A stretch of 64,000 nt of DNA from Asterias rubens (taxonomy: Eukaryota; Echinodermata; Asteroidea; Forcipulatida; Asteriidae): assembly GCF_902459465.1 (NCBI RefSeq), contig NC_047083.1, positions 8,113,526-8,177,525 on the forward strand. Reading direction: 5' to 3'. The position numbers were made by a program, and so were the translations under genes. Positions within the stretch are counted from its first letter, which is position 1. Each line of letters begins with the position of its first letter. The notes under the pieces were generated by a model. It was not told the DNA's origin. It saw only the letters and a program-made list of their open reading frames with translations, and made no database searches. This document shows positions 45,491-57,632 of the stretch, piece by piece.

Positions 45491-45765
45491 ACATTTTGGC
45501 GGAAAAGCCGAGGTCACAAAGCTTCACCTGAGCCGCCCAATAGGAATATGACTTGATTGAGCAAAAGCAATATTCATGAGTCTGTTGATTATGTTTTTAC
45601 TTGGTAGGTAAACAGTAGGCCTATATTTTTGGCGGGAAAAGCTGAGGTCACAAAGCGTCATCTGAGCCGCCCAATAGGAATTATGACTTGTTTGTGCAAA
45701 AGCAATATTCATGAGCCTGTTGATTATGTTTTTGCTTGGTATGTAAACAGTAGGCCTATATTTTG
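45491..45765 (+). repeat. Two-copy tandem duplication, about 137 bp
   Basis: Both copies contain AGCCGCCCAATAGGAAT, AAAAGCAATATTCATGAG and GTAAACAGTAGGCCTATATT. About 93% alike by eye. Confidence 0.85.
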
Positions 45766-46198
45766 CAATCGGTAAAGGTGAGTCCCCTAATTTTGAGTGG
45801 AAATTGCAAAATCTTCAATTTGGTTCCGGTGCATTGTTGTAGGCCTATTCGAGAGACCAAAGAATGTTGAAGAAAAACAAGTTTTTTTTTACATAACGTA
45901 ACAATAACTATAAACATAGACGGACCCCACAAGTAAACAATGACAGAGGAAACGGTGCGCTCCGATTCGTGACTTGGTTTATAAACTGATTTCACGGGTC
46001 TTTTGTTGCAAAGCTGAGATTTCAGATTATGCGGGAAGTTAAAGTCCAAGACCGCCTGTGGGCACCATGAAACTATAAACGCTCTCCACTTTCGGTTCAA
46101 TAGGGGTGGAATATTCAGTATACATGTATATAGTTGTTTCTTCGATAACACTGTTATTCGTTGACCGGAACAAAAACATTGCTCAGATAACTTGTTGA

Positions 46199-46481
46199 AG
46201 GCTCTGGACACTATTGGTAGCTACTAAAACAAATTTCTTTTTAGCATACTAAACTTTCTTTGAACGAGCAATGGAGAGCTTCAGCTGTAAGCCTGTTATT
46301 ATCAATTGAAAGCACACACAGTAATGCAACAAGGTGGTTTTTCTTTCATTATTCTGTTGCAACTTCGATGACCGATTTATTGAGCACAAATTTTCATAGG
46401 TTTGTTATTATGCATATCTTGGGATACACCAAATGAGAATCCTTTACAATTACCAATATTAAGGTATACTCGCCCATGTCT
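46199..46481. mobile_element. TTAA MITE, family A (decayed)
   Basis: Left AGGCTCTGGACACTATTGG follows TTGA (mutated TTAA); the right end is degraded but meets TTAA at 46482-46485. Interior deletion. Confidence 0.65.
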
Positions 46482-47214
46482 TTAAATGCGTGTTTTTTTT
46501 CTTCTTTCAAATAATACATGGATTTTCCTCCCACACGTCTAAGAGCATCCATTCAGGTAATTTTAATTTCCATTGGGGATTACAAGACATTGTTTGAAGA
46601 ATGACTCGCGCTGCCAAAGTGTTCCTGCATCATGCCCTGCAGTTGGATACCTTCAAGTTGCCTGCAAAAGTTGCCTCTTGCGCAAGGCAATAGCATTCTG
46701 GCAAGCTTCCAATAGGAAGTTGTGTATGTGAAAAAAGGGTCACAAACAACAAAAGCCGCACAGCAAGCCCTTACAATAGACGAGAGATACATACTTTTTT
46801 TATCCTGTGGCCAAACAAAGAGGAACAGAGTTGCGAAATACATTATGTGCAAAAGGGGATTCCCCAAACACTCATTCACGCCCGCGACGTATGCGTGTTT
46901 AGATCCACAACCTCGTACTCAACATTCAGGGCCTACCTCGACCCCTTATTATCGATGATATTATTATAATGTCAAGGTCGTATACGAGTCTGCATAATGA
47001 GGTGAACATTCTATTTTAGTTACAGGGGTGCTAGCTAGCTGCTGGTGAAGTTCGATTCAGTGGACCTTTAAAGAATCGTCCAATTGTAGTGTTGTGGAGT
47101 AAGGATTTTGTATTATTTAGAAGAAATTGCGATTATTATAAATACTTTCTATATGATCATATAGTTATTCACTCAACACTGATTTGTATTTTATAGGCTA
47201 TAGTTTGACATAGT

Positions 47215-47321
47215 GCGGTTTCCGTTTAGCATCGAACACTGGGCCGAGGGATTGTGCAACGCGTGCGGGACTGAACAGTTAAACAAGAGGCGGGAGAAGT
47301 ATTGTCCTTACTATTCAAACA
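47215..47321 (+). CDS. Possible exon with GATA-type half zinc finger
   Basis: The frame reads RFPFSIEHWAEGLCNACGTE, then QLNKRREKYCPYYSNR. LCNACG is the signature of the second half of GATA-type zinc fingers, and the basic segment after it is also typical. The first CxxC pair is absent and would have to lie on an earlier exon that I could not find. Splice context: a TTTTATAG acceptor near 47197 and AACAG/GTATGC at 47322. It could be an exon relic. The parent gene is unknown. Confidence 0.3.
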
Positions 47322-47634
47322 GGTATGCCGCCCTTCTAAAGCTCAGTTGTATATTATTATTATACTATTATATTATTATGACATTCTGTAATAATTATTT
47401 CAGAATCGTAATTATTATTTTTTTACACCGTAAATATTTATGTTGTTACGATTTCATAAGAGATTGCTTCAATCGTCATGTCACTTGAAATCAACTATTA
47501 AGTTTCGCTCGAAAAGCTCTATTTATTAATTACTTTTTTATTTGTACTTTGTAATGTACACTATTCCTTATGATCAAGTTAGTACCAATCGTCTTAAGCG
47601 GGTTTTGTTTTTCATCTGTCTTTAGCTTTTGCTT

Positions 47635-48013
47635 AGGCAGTGGACACTATTGGTAATTACTCAAAATATTTATTAGCATAAAACGTTACTTGGTATACGA
47701 GTAATAGGGAGAGGTTGTGTAGTATAAAACTTTGTGAGAAACGGCTCCCTCTGAAGTGCCATAGTTTTCGAGAAAGAAGTAATTTTCATTGAATTTGATT
47801 TCGAGACCTCAGATTTAGAACTTGAGGTCTCGAAATCAACCATCTAACGCACACAACTTCGTGTGACAAGGGCGTTTTTTCTTTCATTATCATCTAGCAA
47901 GTTCGATGACCGATTGAGCTCAAATTTTCACAGGTGTGTTATTTTATTCATTATGTTGAGATACACCAACTGTGAAGGCTAGTCTTTGACAATTACCAAT
48001 AGTCTCCACTGCC
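47635..48013. mobile_element. TTAA MITE, family A (inverted orientation)
   Basis: Left AGGCAGTGGACACTATTGG, right ATAGTCTCCACTGCCT before TTAA (48014-48017). The interior runs opposite to the 3221 copy. The left TTAA is mutated to GCTT. Confidence 0.8.
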
Positions 48014-48334
48014 TTTAAACAACATGTACACACACTATTTATCTTATTTTTATAATCGAACGATGATTCGTTGCTGTTCAGAAAAAAGGGAAACAAATGA
48101 AAGTTAGTCTTTTAACTTATATTGTCTAAAAAACAGAACGTTTTTATTACAGGAGGCAATTGCTTTTAATGAAATGCTGCATCGAATTTTACTCTTCAAA
48201 TTTTCTCGTTCACCTAATAAGACCATCCCTGTGTTCCTTATTATGGCTAAATATGGGGGAACAAAAATATTCCCAGCTCAACTATTGTCTAAAAATATTG
48301 TTTTTATTGCAGGAGGCAAAACGGTTTTATTGAA

Positions 48335-50693
48335 ATGTGGAAGCAAAGTTTATTCTTGCTCGCGGTCGTTGCAGCCGTTTCCACCTGCTTAATAATGGCT
48401 GTGGTGGGGGCCGACCCTGGAGTATACCCCAACTGGCCGGCTTGTAAGACGTCTACAGAGTACGTTGAGATTATAGCAAAGTCAGAGCTTGTGGATGGGG
48501 CGGTCTACAATGAACGCAAAAAAGGCAGGAACACAAAGTGAGTGTTAATAAACAGTACAAACTAAGGGTGCGTTCGTTTAGCTTCCCTCGACCCCGGTAC
48601 GTTCAAATAGCGTTGACGGGGCTCACCCGGGTCAGCCCCCAGTGCCCTGCTTGTGGAGTGTGTCACTTGGGGTGACCTGAGGTGCATGCTGTCACCACGA
48701 GAGGGCGAGTATGATCATTCGATTAGCTCTTGTCGACCTAGGGAAGCTTATCGAACGCACCCTAAGTAGGATTTTAAACGACGATGACTAGAGCAAGCTA
48801 GTCGAAGTGGCGTAGACTTGGCCCCTGTCTTTATCGGCAAGGATAAAGACAGGTACCTGCTATTCAGATCCAGTGGTTTTATTGGATACCATTGGATAAA
48901 TGCAGTGACTAAAAGCTAACGTAGCTGGGTTTGTTTTGATTGGTCTGAGGTCACCTCGATTGGCCAATCAAAACGCAGACATGGAAAGCTTACTTTCGGT
49001 CGTCCGCATCCACGTGTATAAAGTTTGATACGTTACTTGCTTGGAAATGTTGGTGTAGAACAATCAATCAGGACAGGACACTGAAATTCCTTTCCTTTTA
49101 TCTGAAAATTATTCATCGGTTGTGCGTGACCTCTTTATCCTTGCGGGGCCCCTGTGTTTATCTGCAAGGATAACGAGCCTCGAAGTGTGACGTCAGATGT
49201 TCAGGCTATGGCCCAGTCTAATGTAGACTGAGCAAGGAACAACGTTGTTTTTGGCGAGGGCGCCCTATTCTAAAGACGTTACAGTGGGTGCGTTCGTTTA
49301 CCTTCCCTGGGTCGACCCCCGATGTGTGGCGGGTTGTTTTTCCAGGACGAACGTGGGTAATTATCTGCACACTTTTGTCCTGGAAAAAAAACCCGCCACA
49401 CACCGGGGTCGACCCGGGGGAGCTAAACGAACGCACCCTATATGCATAAAAGGTATCATTGTTTCTTTGGCGTCTAGGTACTACTTATGCCAACCCTGCA
49501 CACGGTGTTTATCCGGTATAGTGGTGCTAGCACCATGCTCCGTGCGGGCCGACACAAAGTGTTCACGAATGAAGTGTGCCATGGATGGCTGCATAGTAGA
49601 TGATTTTGGTTGCAGATTACCAGGTGACCCAAATGAGTTCCCTAATATAGACGCCATGATGGATCCATGTGACCCTGCCAAGTCAAAGGTCACCACTGCA
49701 GCTTGGCCGTCAGACTTGAGCATGCCATTACTGGATCATGAAGGTGAGTTTTCAATCCATTGACCTATTGACCCTATGCAGTGACGTCACACGTGGCTAA
49801 AAACTGTGTGCCTGTTGTCCGCCATTTTCATTTTGAGAAACTGAATGTTACTCTCTTCAAGTTTAAGATTGCCCCCACGTGACCGTGTTTCAGCCAATCA
49901 GAATAAACTAGCAAGAGATGTGATTCAGTAACAAGTGATTCAGTTTTTGTCAACTACAAAAACCTGGTTTTCGCGAGTGACGTCATCAAGTGATTGAATG
50001 ATTTGAACTGTTGACGTCATTTCACCTGGTTCAGTGGTTTATTTCCATCAAATTAGCTCTAAAGTATTAAAACTTAATGTCAAATGTGTGGTTCAGGAGT
50101 TATGAATTTTTCAAATTCAGGAACACCTACCTAACTATTACTTAGGTAGGATTTGAAACTTTGCATGGGTGAAAAACGATGTAAAAAGGTTTTCGGTAAC
50201 ACCATGTAATAACTATCTCTAAATGAGTTTGGGTGGTTCTGAAAAGAACCGTTGGTTTCAACTCAACTTTTCGATCAGTATGCTCTGTAAGCTCAACCTG
50301 TTCTTTTCAGAACCCCAACTCATTTAGAGATTATCATTACATGGTGTTACCGCAAACCTGTCTACACCTAACTGTTATTGTCATAACATGTGCTGTTGTG
50401 TTTTTTTTATATCAGTTCCAAATTCCTCCAGCGATGAGCGTCCGCCGATCTTTGAAAAGCCAGTCGAAAATAAACAGGAGATCAGGGCAGTTACTTCAGA
50501 GGAACCGGCTAGGGTTCAAACCTATGTTTTCTGGGGTCTTTTGTTTTTCCTTTTCATGTTAATTATTGGATTGTTCTGCTTGGTTTGCTGGAAGTTTCGC
50601 CAGCTTCGCAGTAGGGACAATGTTACACATAAAACAGATAGGATCGAGATGAGGAACGGCCCAAACGCCGTTCAAGCCACGACCCAAGTTTGA
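48335..50693 (+). CDS. Short TNF-receptor-superfamily-like membrane protein
   Basis: Three coding exons: 48335-48537, 49478-49743, 50416-50693 (phases 2,1), 747 nt, 248 residues plus TGA. The signal peptide is QSLFLLAVVAAVSTCLIMAV, with cleavage probably before ADPG. Exon 2 reads YYLCQPCTRCLSGIVVLAPC then SVRADTKCSRMKCAMDGC, a TNFR-type cysteine-rich module aligned with the long-tail gene (CxxCTxCLxGIxVxxPCx4DxxC). A stalk follows, then a transmembrane segment about 193-215 (VFWGLLFFLFMLIIGLFCLV) and a tail of about 33 residues without a death domain. A short tail fits a decoy or co-receptor, which is inference. A TTTTTATTGCAG acceptor at 48312 suggests a 5' UTR exon upstream. It is head to head with the long-tail gene, 7.8 kb apart. 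Confidence 0.84.
48567..48761. mobile_element. MITE with GGTGCGTTCGTTTAGC termini and 5-bp target duplication
   Basis: Ends GGTGCGTTCGTTTAGCTTCC and GGGAAGCTTATCGAACGCAC are inverted copies. CTAAG occurs at 48562-48566 and 48762-48766. In intron 1 of the short TNFR-like gene. Confidence 0.8.
49286..49438. mobile_element. Second GGGTGCGTTCGTTTA MITE, foldback form
   Basis: Same termini as 48567-48761, but the arms are extended to about 65 bp (CCAGGACGAACGT / TTTTGTCCTGG, GTGTGGCGGGTT / AACCCGCCACAC). It ends 40 bp before exon 2. Confidence 0.85.
50193..50355. mobile_element. Foldback MITE in the short TNFR-like gene
   Basis: Arms CGGTAACACCATGTAATAA... CTCTAAATGAGTT and their complements. 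It ends 60 bp before exon 3. Related to 34920-35204 by the ACCATGTAAT and GTTCTGAAAAGAACC words. Confidence 0.85.
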
Positions 50694-51424
50694 CGAGAAG
50701 ATACGGGGAGAGGTAGGGTGGGGTGTGTCTTACATGCATAAAATATCAAACCTGCGGAAATTTTAAACTCATTGGTCGTCGAAGTTGCGAAAGAATAATG
50801 GAAGAAAAGCACCCTTCTCGAAATCCATACTTTATTTTAGTGAGAAATGACTTCTTTCTGATGGAGCCGTTTCTCACAATGTCTCAACCAACAGCTCTCC
50901 ATTGCTTGTTACCAAGAAGCATTTATGCTGACAATTGTTTTGAGTTACCAAAAGTGTCCAGTGCCTTAATACAAGTCATTCTTTGTTAGACGGCTGTGTG
51001 TGTATCTTTTGGGCTAGTGTTTTCGTCCAGACGTGTTTTATTTCAATTTGTCTTACCCACCCGGCACAAGAATCTATATGAGACCATATTATGAACATTT
51101 TTGTACATTTTTGTATTCAGTATGAAAACCATGGTGTAAATATTTTCCCCAGCGGGCCCAGTGTATTCGTAATTGCAAACACCAATGTCTAGTTATTGTT
51201 ATTACTCTGATATGCCTTTCTATGTTGTACACTAAAGTGTATTGGACAGCAATAAGTTTGTAAAGAATGAGTTCTGATGAGAATGTTCTGCCAAACTAGA
51301 CAATGCACTTCACGTTGACAAAGTTGAGTTGGTAGTGTGTTTTTTTTTAACTAAACAGCGTTTATTTGTGCACATAGCTATTGGTTGTATTTGTTTTTCT
51401 TCTAATTATCACATGTATTACTTG

Positions 51425-52036
51425 TTACACTGATTCAGGGCTGGTTACCAAAGATTGCAGATTGGCATGATGGATTGTGTGCAATATTTTGCTCTTTGTG
51501 GGGAAATTCCTAAAAATAGTTTGCACAATACAGCCGTGCCACACATTCCACTTTTTTTCATCAGGCAATTTGGAGGCAAAAACACAGTAGCAATGGAAAG
51601 CTGTTGATAGTATAAAACATTGAGGGAAACGGCTCCCTCTGAAGTGACGTATAGTTTTTGTGAAGGGGTAATTCCTCACAAGACTTTCAATTATGACGTC
51701 AGGCATGAAGCCTGGTCGGGCATCTGTATAAGCACACAGTGGGAGAATTTTGGAACGCTAGGTCGCAGCAGATTCACCAGGTAAACGTCCCTTGTTTACG
51801 TAGTTTTGAGCATGCGCACATTACCGAGAACAATGGATTTTACCTGGTAAGTCTGCTGCCACCAAGCGTCCCAAAAGTCTCCCATTGTGTAACAATGGTG
51901 TCTTTTATTATTCTCTTGCGACTTCGATGCTCAAATTGAGTCCCAATTTGTCACAGATTTATTATCATATGTTGGGAAACACCAAGTGAGAATAGACCCA
52001 TTGATCTTTGACACATACCAAAGGTTACCAGTGCCT
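51425..52036. mobile_element. Decayed family A TTAA element carrying a nested MITE
   Basis: Family A words (AACGGCTCCCTCTGAAGTGA, TTGACACATACCAAAGG, AGTGCCTTTA) are interrupted at 51741-51893 by a MITE with ends TGGGAGAATTTTGGAACGCT and its complement (same family as 37048). A third example of nesting. Confidence 0.65.
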
Positions 52037-52147
52037 TTATTTTTGGCACTCAACTAAATTATTATGAACTCAGTTTTTGTTTACGAAGTACTGATATTGT
52101 CATTTTTATGTTGTAGTTGTACCATTGTTTTAGTTATCTAATAATTA

Positions 52148-52523
52148 AAGCCATTGGACACTTTCGGTAAACAGTGTTGTCCAAACGCCCACACTTCGTG
52201 TATCACAACTTATAATTATATAAAGTTACAAACCTGTGAAAATTTAGGCTCAATCGGTCATCGGAGCTGTGAGAAATAACGGGAAAACCCACCCTTGTTT
52301 CCGCACGTTTCGCCGTGTCATGACATGTGTTTAAAATAAATCCGTAATTCTCGATATCGAGAATTGATAATTGTTTTAATGTTTTCTCAAAAAGTAAAGC
52401 ATTTCATGGAATAATATTTCAAGAGAAGTCTTTCACCATTACCTTCTGCAAACCCTGCAAAGTTATTTGTAAATCTGTGAACTGTTATTTTGTTTTCTGT
52501 TCCGAAGGTTAGTGTCCAATGGC
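52148..52523. mobile_element. TTAA-flanked MITE, family B
   Basis: Starts AGCCATTGGACACTTTCGG, ends AGTGTCCAATGGCT; TTAA at 52144-52147 and 52524-52527. The interior has TTCTCGATATCGAGAATTG. Confidence 0.88.
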
Positions 52524-52989
52524 TTTAAGTAGTTTGATAATCATCACTTATGTTCTAATTCTCTTCGTGAATGGGTATAATGACTTTAATGTGCTGTATA
52601 TATAGCTATTGTAAATCAAAGATTATTTACCATACAGATTTATGTTTATTAGATAATTCAACATTGTTTTAAAACTAGCAGTATTATTCAATGGGATTTC
52701 CTGCAGGCAATATGCTACACTGATGTAGTATGACATAATCTGTGTCATAAACTCAATAATATGTTGATTAGTCGACTGAACAAGTGTCAATGGTCGGTGT
52801 GGTAGGAGATTCTGTCCCTCCAATGACGAACTGTGTACAAATTGCTTCTGATAGCGCCCTCTTTTGAACCATTTCCCTCCAGCCAATATTAATTTCCCAT
52901 AACTATGGGGAACACAGAATCTCCAGCGGACACAATCTCCTGGGACACCGTGACCTTCGTATTCGTATCTAAAGTTCTATGACACTATT

Positions 52990-53193
52990 CTTGAAGTTCT
53001 ATGCAATAGTTTTCCGCCATTTTTTTTGTAAGGTCGTACAACGCCGGTGACGCGGTTTCAACTTTCCGCTGTGTTCAGTTTTCCGAATGACCAAATACGG
53101 TTGCATTACGTCATGCGATGCCTGCGCACAGCAAGCGAAAGTAGTCCATTTTTAGTGCCGTATTGATTCATCCGTTACCCTCCGGTAGCTGTC
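52990..53193 (+). promoter_or_regulatory. Candidate promoter
   Basis: A CpG-richer segment than its surroundings with CCGCCATTTTTT, GCGGTTTCAACTTTCC, a CRE-like ATTACGTCA, an NRF1-like CCTGCGCACAGC, and ATGGCGGC at the proposed start, resembling TATA-less housekeeping promoters. Confidence 0.35.
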
Positions 53194-53241
53194 ATGGCGG
53201 CGTCCACGAGTCGAGTACAACTAGCGGCAAACGCGTGGATC
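53194..53241 (+). CDS. Candidate first coding exon (16 codons)
   Basis: ATG in good context begins MAASTSRVQLAANAWI and runs to an ATC/GTATGAG donor in phase 0. I could not find the next exon. It may belong to a gene extending to higher coordinates. No family recognised; low confidence. Confidence 0.28.
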
Positions 53242-53249
53242 GTATGAGT

Positions 53250-55150
53250 TGTTTTTTATGCAAGCAGAGTTGTACCCATGAATACATGTAAAGATGGGGC
53301 AAGAGATTATATGACTACACATAAAATAATCGTATTATTATAAATCTGCCAGACAAAGTGATTTATCTTAATGATGTAATTTATTTTTAATTTAATAATC
53401 ATGAAAAAAGGGAAAAATTAAACTGATATTCTACAAAAAATAATACAGAAAGTATTTATTTCGTTGTAAGATCTACCGTGTGTTTAGCTGTATTTGTTGT
53501 GTAGGCTTGTTTGTTGCTGTTTTTGTCTTACTGTTAGGCCTACTACCTCCCCCCCTCCCCCCCCCCCCCCCCCAGGGGACGTGAGTGACCAGCGGGCGGA
53601 GGCGGGAGGGCCCAGGGAAAACTCCTCTTTCTGAGGAAGAGTTTTGTAATGTGGCACTTCAATTCCTGACTCGAGGTGAGACCATTCTATTAACACGTTA
53701 TTAACACATCATTCACACGTTCCCTATCGGAGGATTACTTCAAAAAAGGGAAAGAAAGCCCCTAGTAGGGCTCAACTATATGCAAAGGTGACCATCTTGA
53801 AAAACATGTAAAACAAAAATTAATGGAAAAATAATAGCAAAAAGACAAGGGGCTCCCTCATTTCAAAGGTTTGCATGTAATTTCTTTACGAAATCAATAG
53901 TAGAGTGGTGAGCCATTATGGCAGTTTTCCCAGCCCTCGGTTGGTAAACCCCGTTGCAATAGCAAGGTCTATTATGTTATGGCGGCCATTTTAGTGACCA
54001 TCAGGAAAATTAAAATGTAAATAATAACAAAAAAACAAAGGCCAGTTCCACACAACATTATTTCGCGATAAACTTGATCTCCATCTCGGGGCGCATTCAA
54101 AATGCACCACTATGAAAAGTCTTCTTCAATTGAAACACATTATTATAATTTGAAATACCCAACCTTTAAAATTGATGATGAATTCATAGGTTTTTGCATT
54201 TTTTGTTCAAAAGCATGGATATTTTTTTACAGTTAGAATTGTGGTTTTAATTTCTGACAGGTCATCTGAAAACTTTCGCCAATAATAATTTTAATAGCGC
54301 CCTCATTTGAGATTTTGTCACAATAGTATGGTCCCTAGGCTCAACTATTCTTTTACCACAAGTACGAATGGGCACCAGACTACAGCTTAGAAAATTGACG
54401 TCTGCAACGAAATAATGTTGTTTGTTGATGTGCGTTGCCGTTGTTTGGATGGTTTTATCAATCCATTTGTTGTTATCCACCGTCTGCGAATGCGAAAGTC
54501 ACCATGGGAATTCACATCAAATCACAGAGAACATGCAGCCGGATAGTGAGTGCAAATTGATGGCAACTGGGCATTATGAGGGGCCCTCTTATTGAGTAAG
54601 TTTTGTTTGAACATTTTGCATTCAATTGAACATGTTGAACTTGAATGAACGGACGGACGTACGTACTGTCAAAATGTATGTGTTTTTATGTCGCATCGCA
54701 GGGTCAATCGAACGTTCTTCTTGACTTATTTAAACCCCTTAAAATGTTCTTCCTTATCATGCTTGTGGTCTAAATTTCCGCATACATTTCCACTATGACA
54801 CTTATGAGTCATAACAGTACATTTGTGTGTTGCCTTTACAACTGGACTCAAGGTGCCGGTGTGGACGGACTCCAGTCCAGGATTGACTTTGTTTGTGCCC
54901 CCCCCCCCCGGAGATCGTCTCCCCCCCCCCCCCCTAGACGACTCACTCACGACTTAATAGTCATCGTCACAATTTTGTGCAAATTTTGCCTGCCTAAAGC
55001 GTGCCTAAACAGTGATCATAATAGTCCATAGACGAGTGCCCTCTTTTGAATCAACTTAACTTCCTCCCGACACATGACATATAGGCCCTACGATAAACAC
55101 ACACCAGCTTGTGAAAGTTGTATACGCATGCCACCGTCCCTGTACCTCTT
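53250..55150. other. No gene recognised; two poly-C tracts
   Basis: C-rich runs at 53545-53575 and 54895-54938 (the latter a GTCTCCCC... palindrome-like block near CTAGACGACTC). The word AACGGACGGACGTAC recurs at 54648 and 55271. Short open frames look random. Confidence 0.5.
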
Positions 55151-55155
55151 CCATA

Positions 55156-55483
55156 AAGTTTATCGGTATACAGAACCGCATTGCATTATGGGTAGGCAGA
55201 TAGGGCGTTTGATACTGCGGTGTACCTTGTCATGCCTCTCTTGATATTCTGCTGTTCGCGATTTGAATGAACGGACGGACGTACTGTCAAAACTCAAAAT
55301 GTATGTCGCATCGCAGATGCGATAAACCTTATATAAGGTTTATCGCAAAGGTTTATCGCGAATAGCAAAATGACAAGAGAGAGCACTGTTGAACCCACAG
55401 AGAGATAAAGACCATGCGTGCGCATGTCGTGTGTACACCCATTGCGCATTGCGGTTCTGAACCGCGATAAACCTTTGTCCCTA
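55156..55483. repeat. Large imperfect inverted repeat around a TTATATAA palindrome
   Basis: Left: AAGTTTATCGG, CAGAACCGCATTGC, TGCCTCTCTTG. Right: CAAGAGAGAGCA, GCATTGCGGTTCTG, CGCGATAAACCTT. The centre is ATAAACCTTATATAAGGTTT at 55322-55343. Probably a decayed element. Confidence 0.6.
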
Positions 55484-57234
55484 TTGTTAATTTATTCTTT
55501 TTTGCAACAGCTCCCATTGGTTTTGTACACGTTTTCCAATTGTGGACCTTTCCCGAACCAGGGACTCTTTTGTCCTCTTGTTAAAGGTCCCCGGTTTGAA
55601 TTTGTGTACTCATATAAAATCCCAAGCAAAATAATTACTCCAGCAGCACTGCTTAACTGGTGAACCCTACATACTTGTTCGTGTAGCCAACTCTGAATCC
55701 TTATTTGTGTAGCAAACTCTGAAAAGTGCCGACACAAGTGGGGCAATGCTAAACTGAACATGCGCCGTTACTGTTTGGAGGCATAATGTACATTCATGAT
55801 GATGAGGAACACTGCCATTGACCATTAATTTTTAGACTTTATTTCCCTTTATAAAACTTTGGATACCACGAATCCTGATTCAAGGAACCAGGTCAGTCTC
55901 ACTTGTGGCACAATAGTCTTATAACTTAAATGTTTATGACTTAATCAAGTTTATAATGTTATTGTGTTTAAAGGGGTTGCTATGACCTTCAACATGATCA
56001 AGGAGAGCATCTACGAACAGATCCATCCAGAGCTTATCTGACCTGTAATGCTTCGGAGAGACTAAGACTGAGAGAGTACAATGGACTCACCAAACCTAAA
56101 CTTGTGAAAGATGGACCTGGTAAGCTTGAGATCATTTTTATAGGCCTGGAAGTGGAATAACACAAAGGCCACAGATGCCACCCACTGTTTAGCCTGGTCT
56201 TAGCCTTGGTATAAATGGAACCCATGTCTTCTTTTTTTCCGGTGCCAAACTATTGAATTAGGCCAAACAAAATCATGTTAATTTCTAAATACATGCCATC
56301 TCAAATTAGGGTGGGTAGAATTTTTTTTGGGTGATTTTATTTTGTGTGTAATCAGTGATTCGGTCAAAAACAATAAGTTTAAATCATTGTTTCGATGAAG
56401 TATCGCATTGCCATTCCTAATCGAGACGATCTTGCAGGAAACGAATTGAGAGCTATTTCTAAACCTAGAAAGTCACTTTCCCATCCGCAAGAAACCAAAC
56501 TCAAATCAAAAGAAAAACGGACACAACAAAATGTACAATGCATTTAACAATCAATCTCAGCAGTTGTTTGGGGCTGTATTATGCAAGAGGTAGCACGCTC
56601 GTCCCCACAATGTTTAGTCCACGTTCAAGAGTCTGATGATCAGGTACTGTTGGGAACAAGGTAGTCACCCTCATGTGTATTAATGGATGCTTATTTGAAC
56701 AACTAGAATGGGCAGGATTTAATTAATTATGCTCACCAATATAGAAAAGTCTGTCATGTGCAGTAGACACTTCAAATGTGTGTTTCAAGTTATAGGCTCA
56801 GATTTTTACCCCACCATAGGTGCAATGTATACAGTAGAAGGTTGGGTCCACTGATTCATAAAGAAAGTTAGAATGGGGTAATCACAACAGTAACGTTTCA
56901 CACTGTGAGATGTCAATGTTAGATGACTTTGAAAAGTAATTTTTGTATGAATTTGAAAGGTCATGAGATTTGAATCCTGCCTGTGACTAAAACGCAGTAC
57001 TTAAGATATGGCACACTCGGTGTTTACACATATCAGTCAATACGCGTTTAAATGGTTTAAATAAACCAAGTATTGACTGCTGAAGGTCATGCTTGAGCCA
57101 CACCTGTGAAATAGCTCTTTTATCGTGCATGGTGACGATCCAGTTTAATGAAAATGATCACTATTTTTGTTATAATATTTAAGGACAAATAAAAAGTTAA
57201 GGGTAATGAGGAGTTCAAGATGTAAATCTTGGGT

Positions 57235-57460
57235 AGGTTGGATAACCATAAACAGAACATTTATTTTGTTTGGCCTTGGTGTAATTATAAGAAACGTGGT
57301 TACCTCTTTGTTTGGCCCAACTGTGAAAATGTCGCCCACCAACCTACCTACAATTTTTCAGTGTTTTCGAATCATGACTATCTTTATTGCGCCAAAAAAA
57401 ATATATATAAAAAATGTTGCCCACCTGTTAACTTGCCTGTTTTTTTTTCAATGTAATGGT
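57235..57460 (+). repeat. TTTGGCC/GTTGCCCACC degenerate repeat, first block
   Basis: Words ATTTTGTTTGGCC and GCCCACCWRCCTACC alternate; they continue at 59530-61320. Noncoding. Confidence 0.6.
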
Positions 57461-57632
57461 TAACTGTTTTTCAACATTGACTATTCCGAATAGCCCCTAA
57501 GTAGCTTATTTCTTCTTCAAGTTCATGTCAGAAATGTTTTATTGTAAATTTAACCGAACATTATTAATGCTGATAGTTTGCAGCCCCTACCCCAATGTGG
57601 AGTCAAAGTTTGTATTTTTCTTACCATTTCAG

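Noticed and set aside
55973..56119. Exon-like island with TCNASERLRLREYNGLTK before a GTAAGC donor
   Set aside because: Two frames compete, one with a stop, the acceptor is poor and I do not recognise the peptide; it may be a relic linked to the cathepsin D-like pseudogene.
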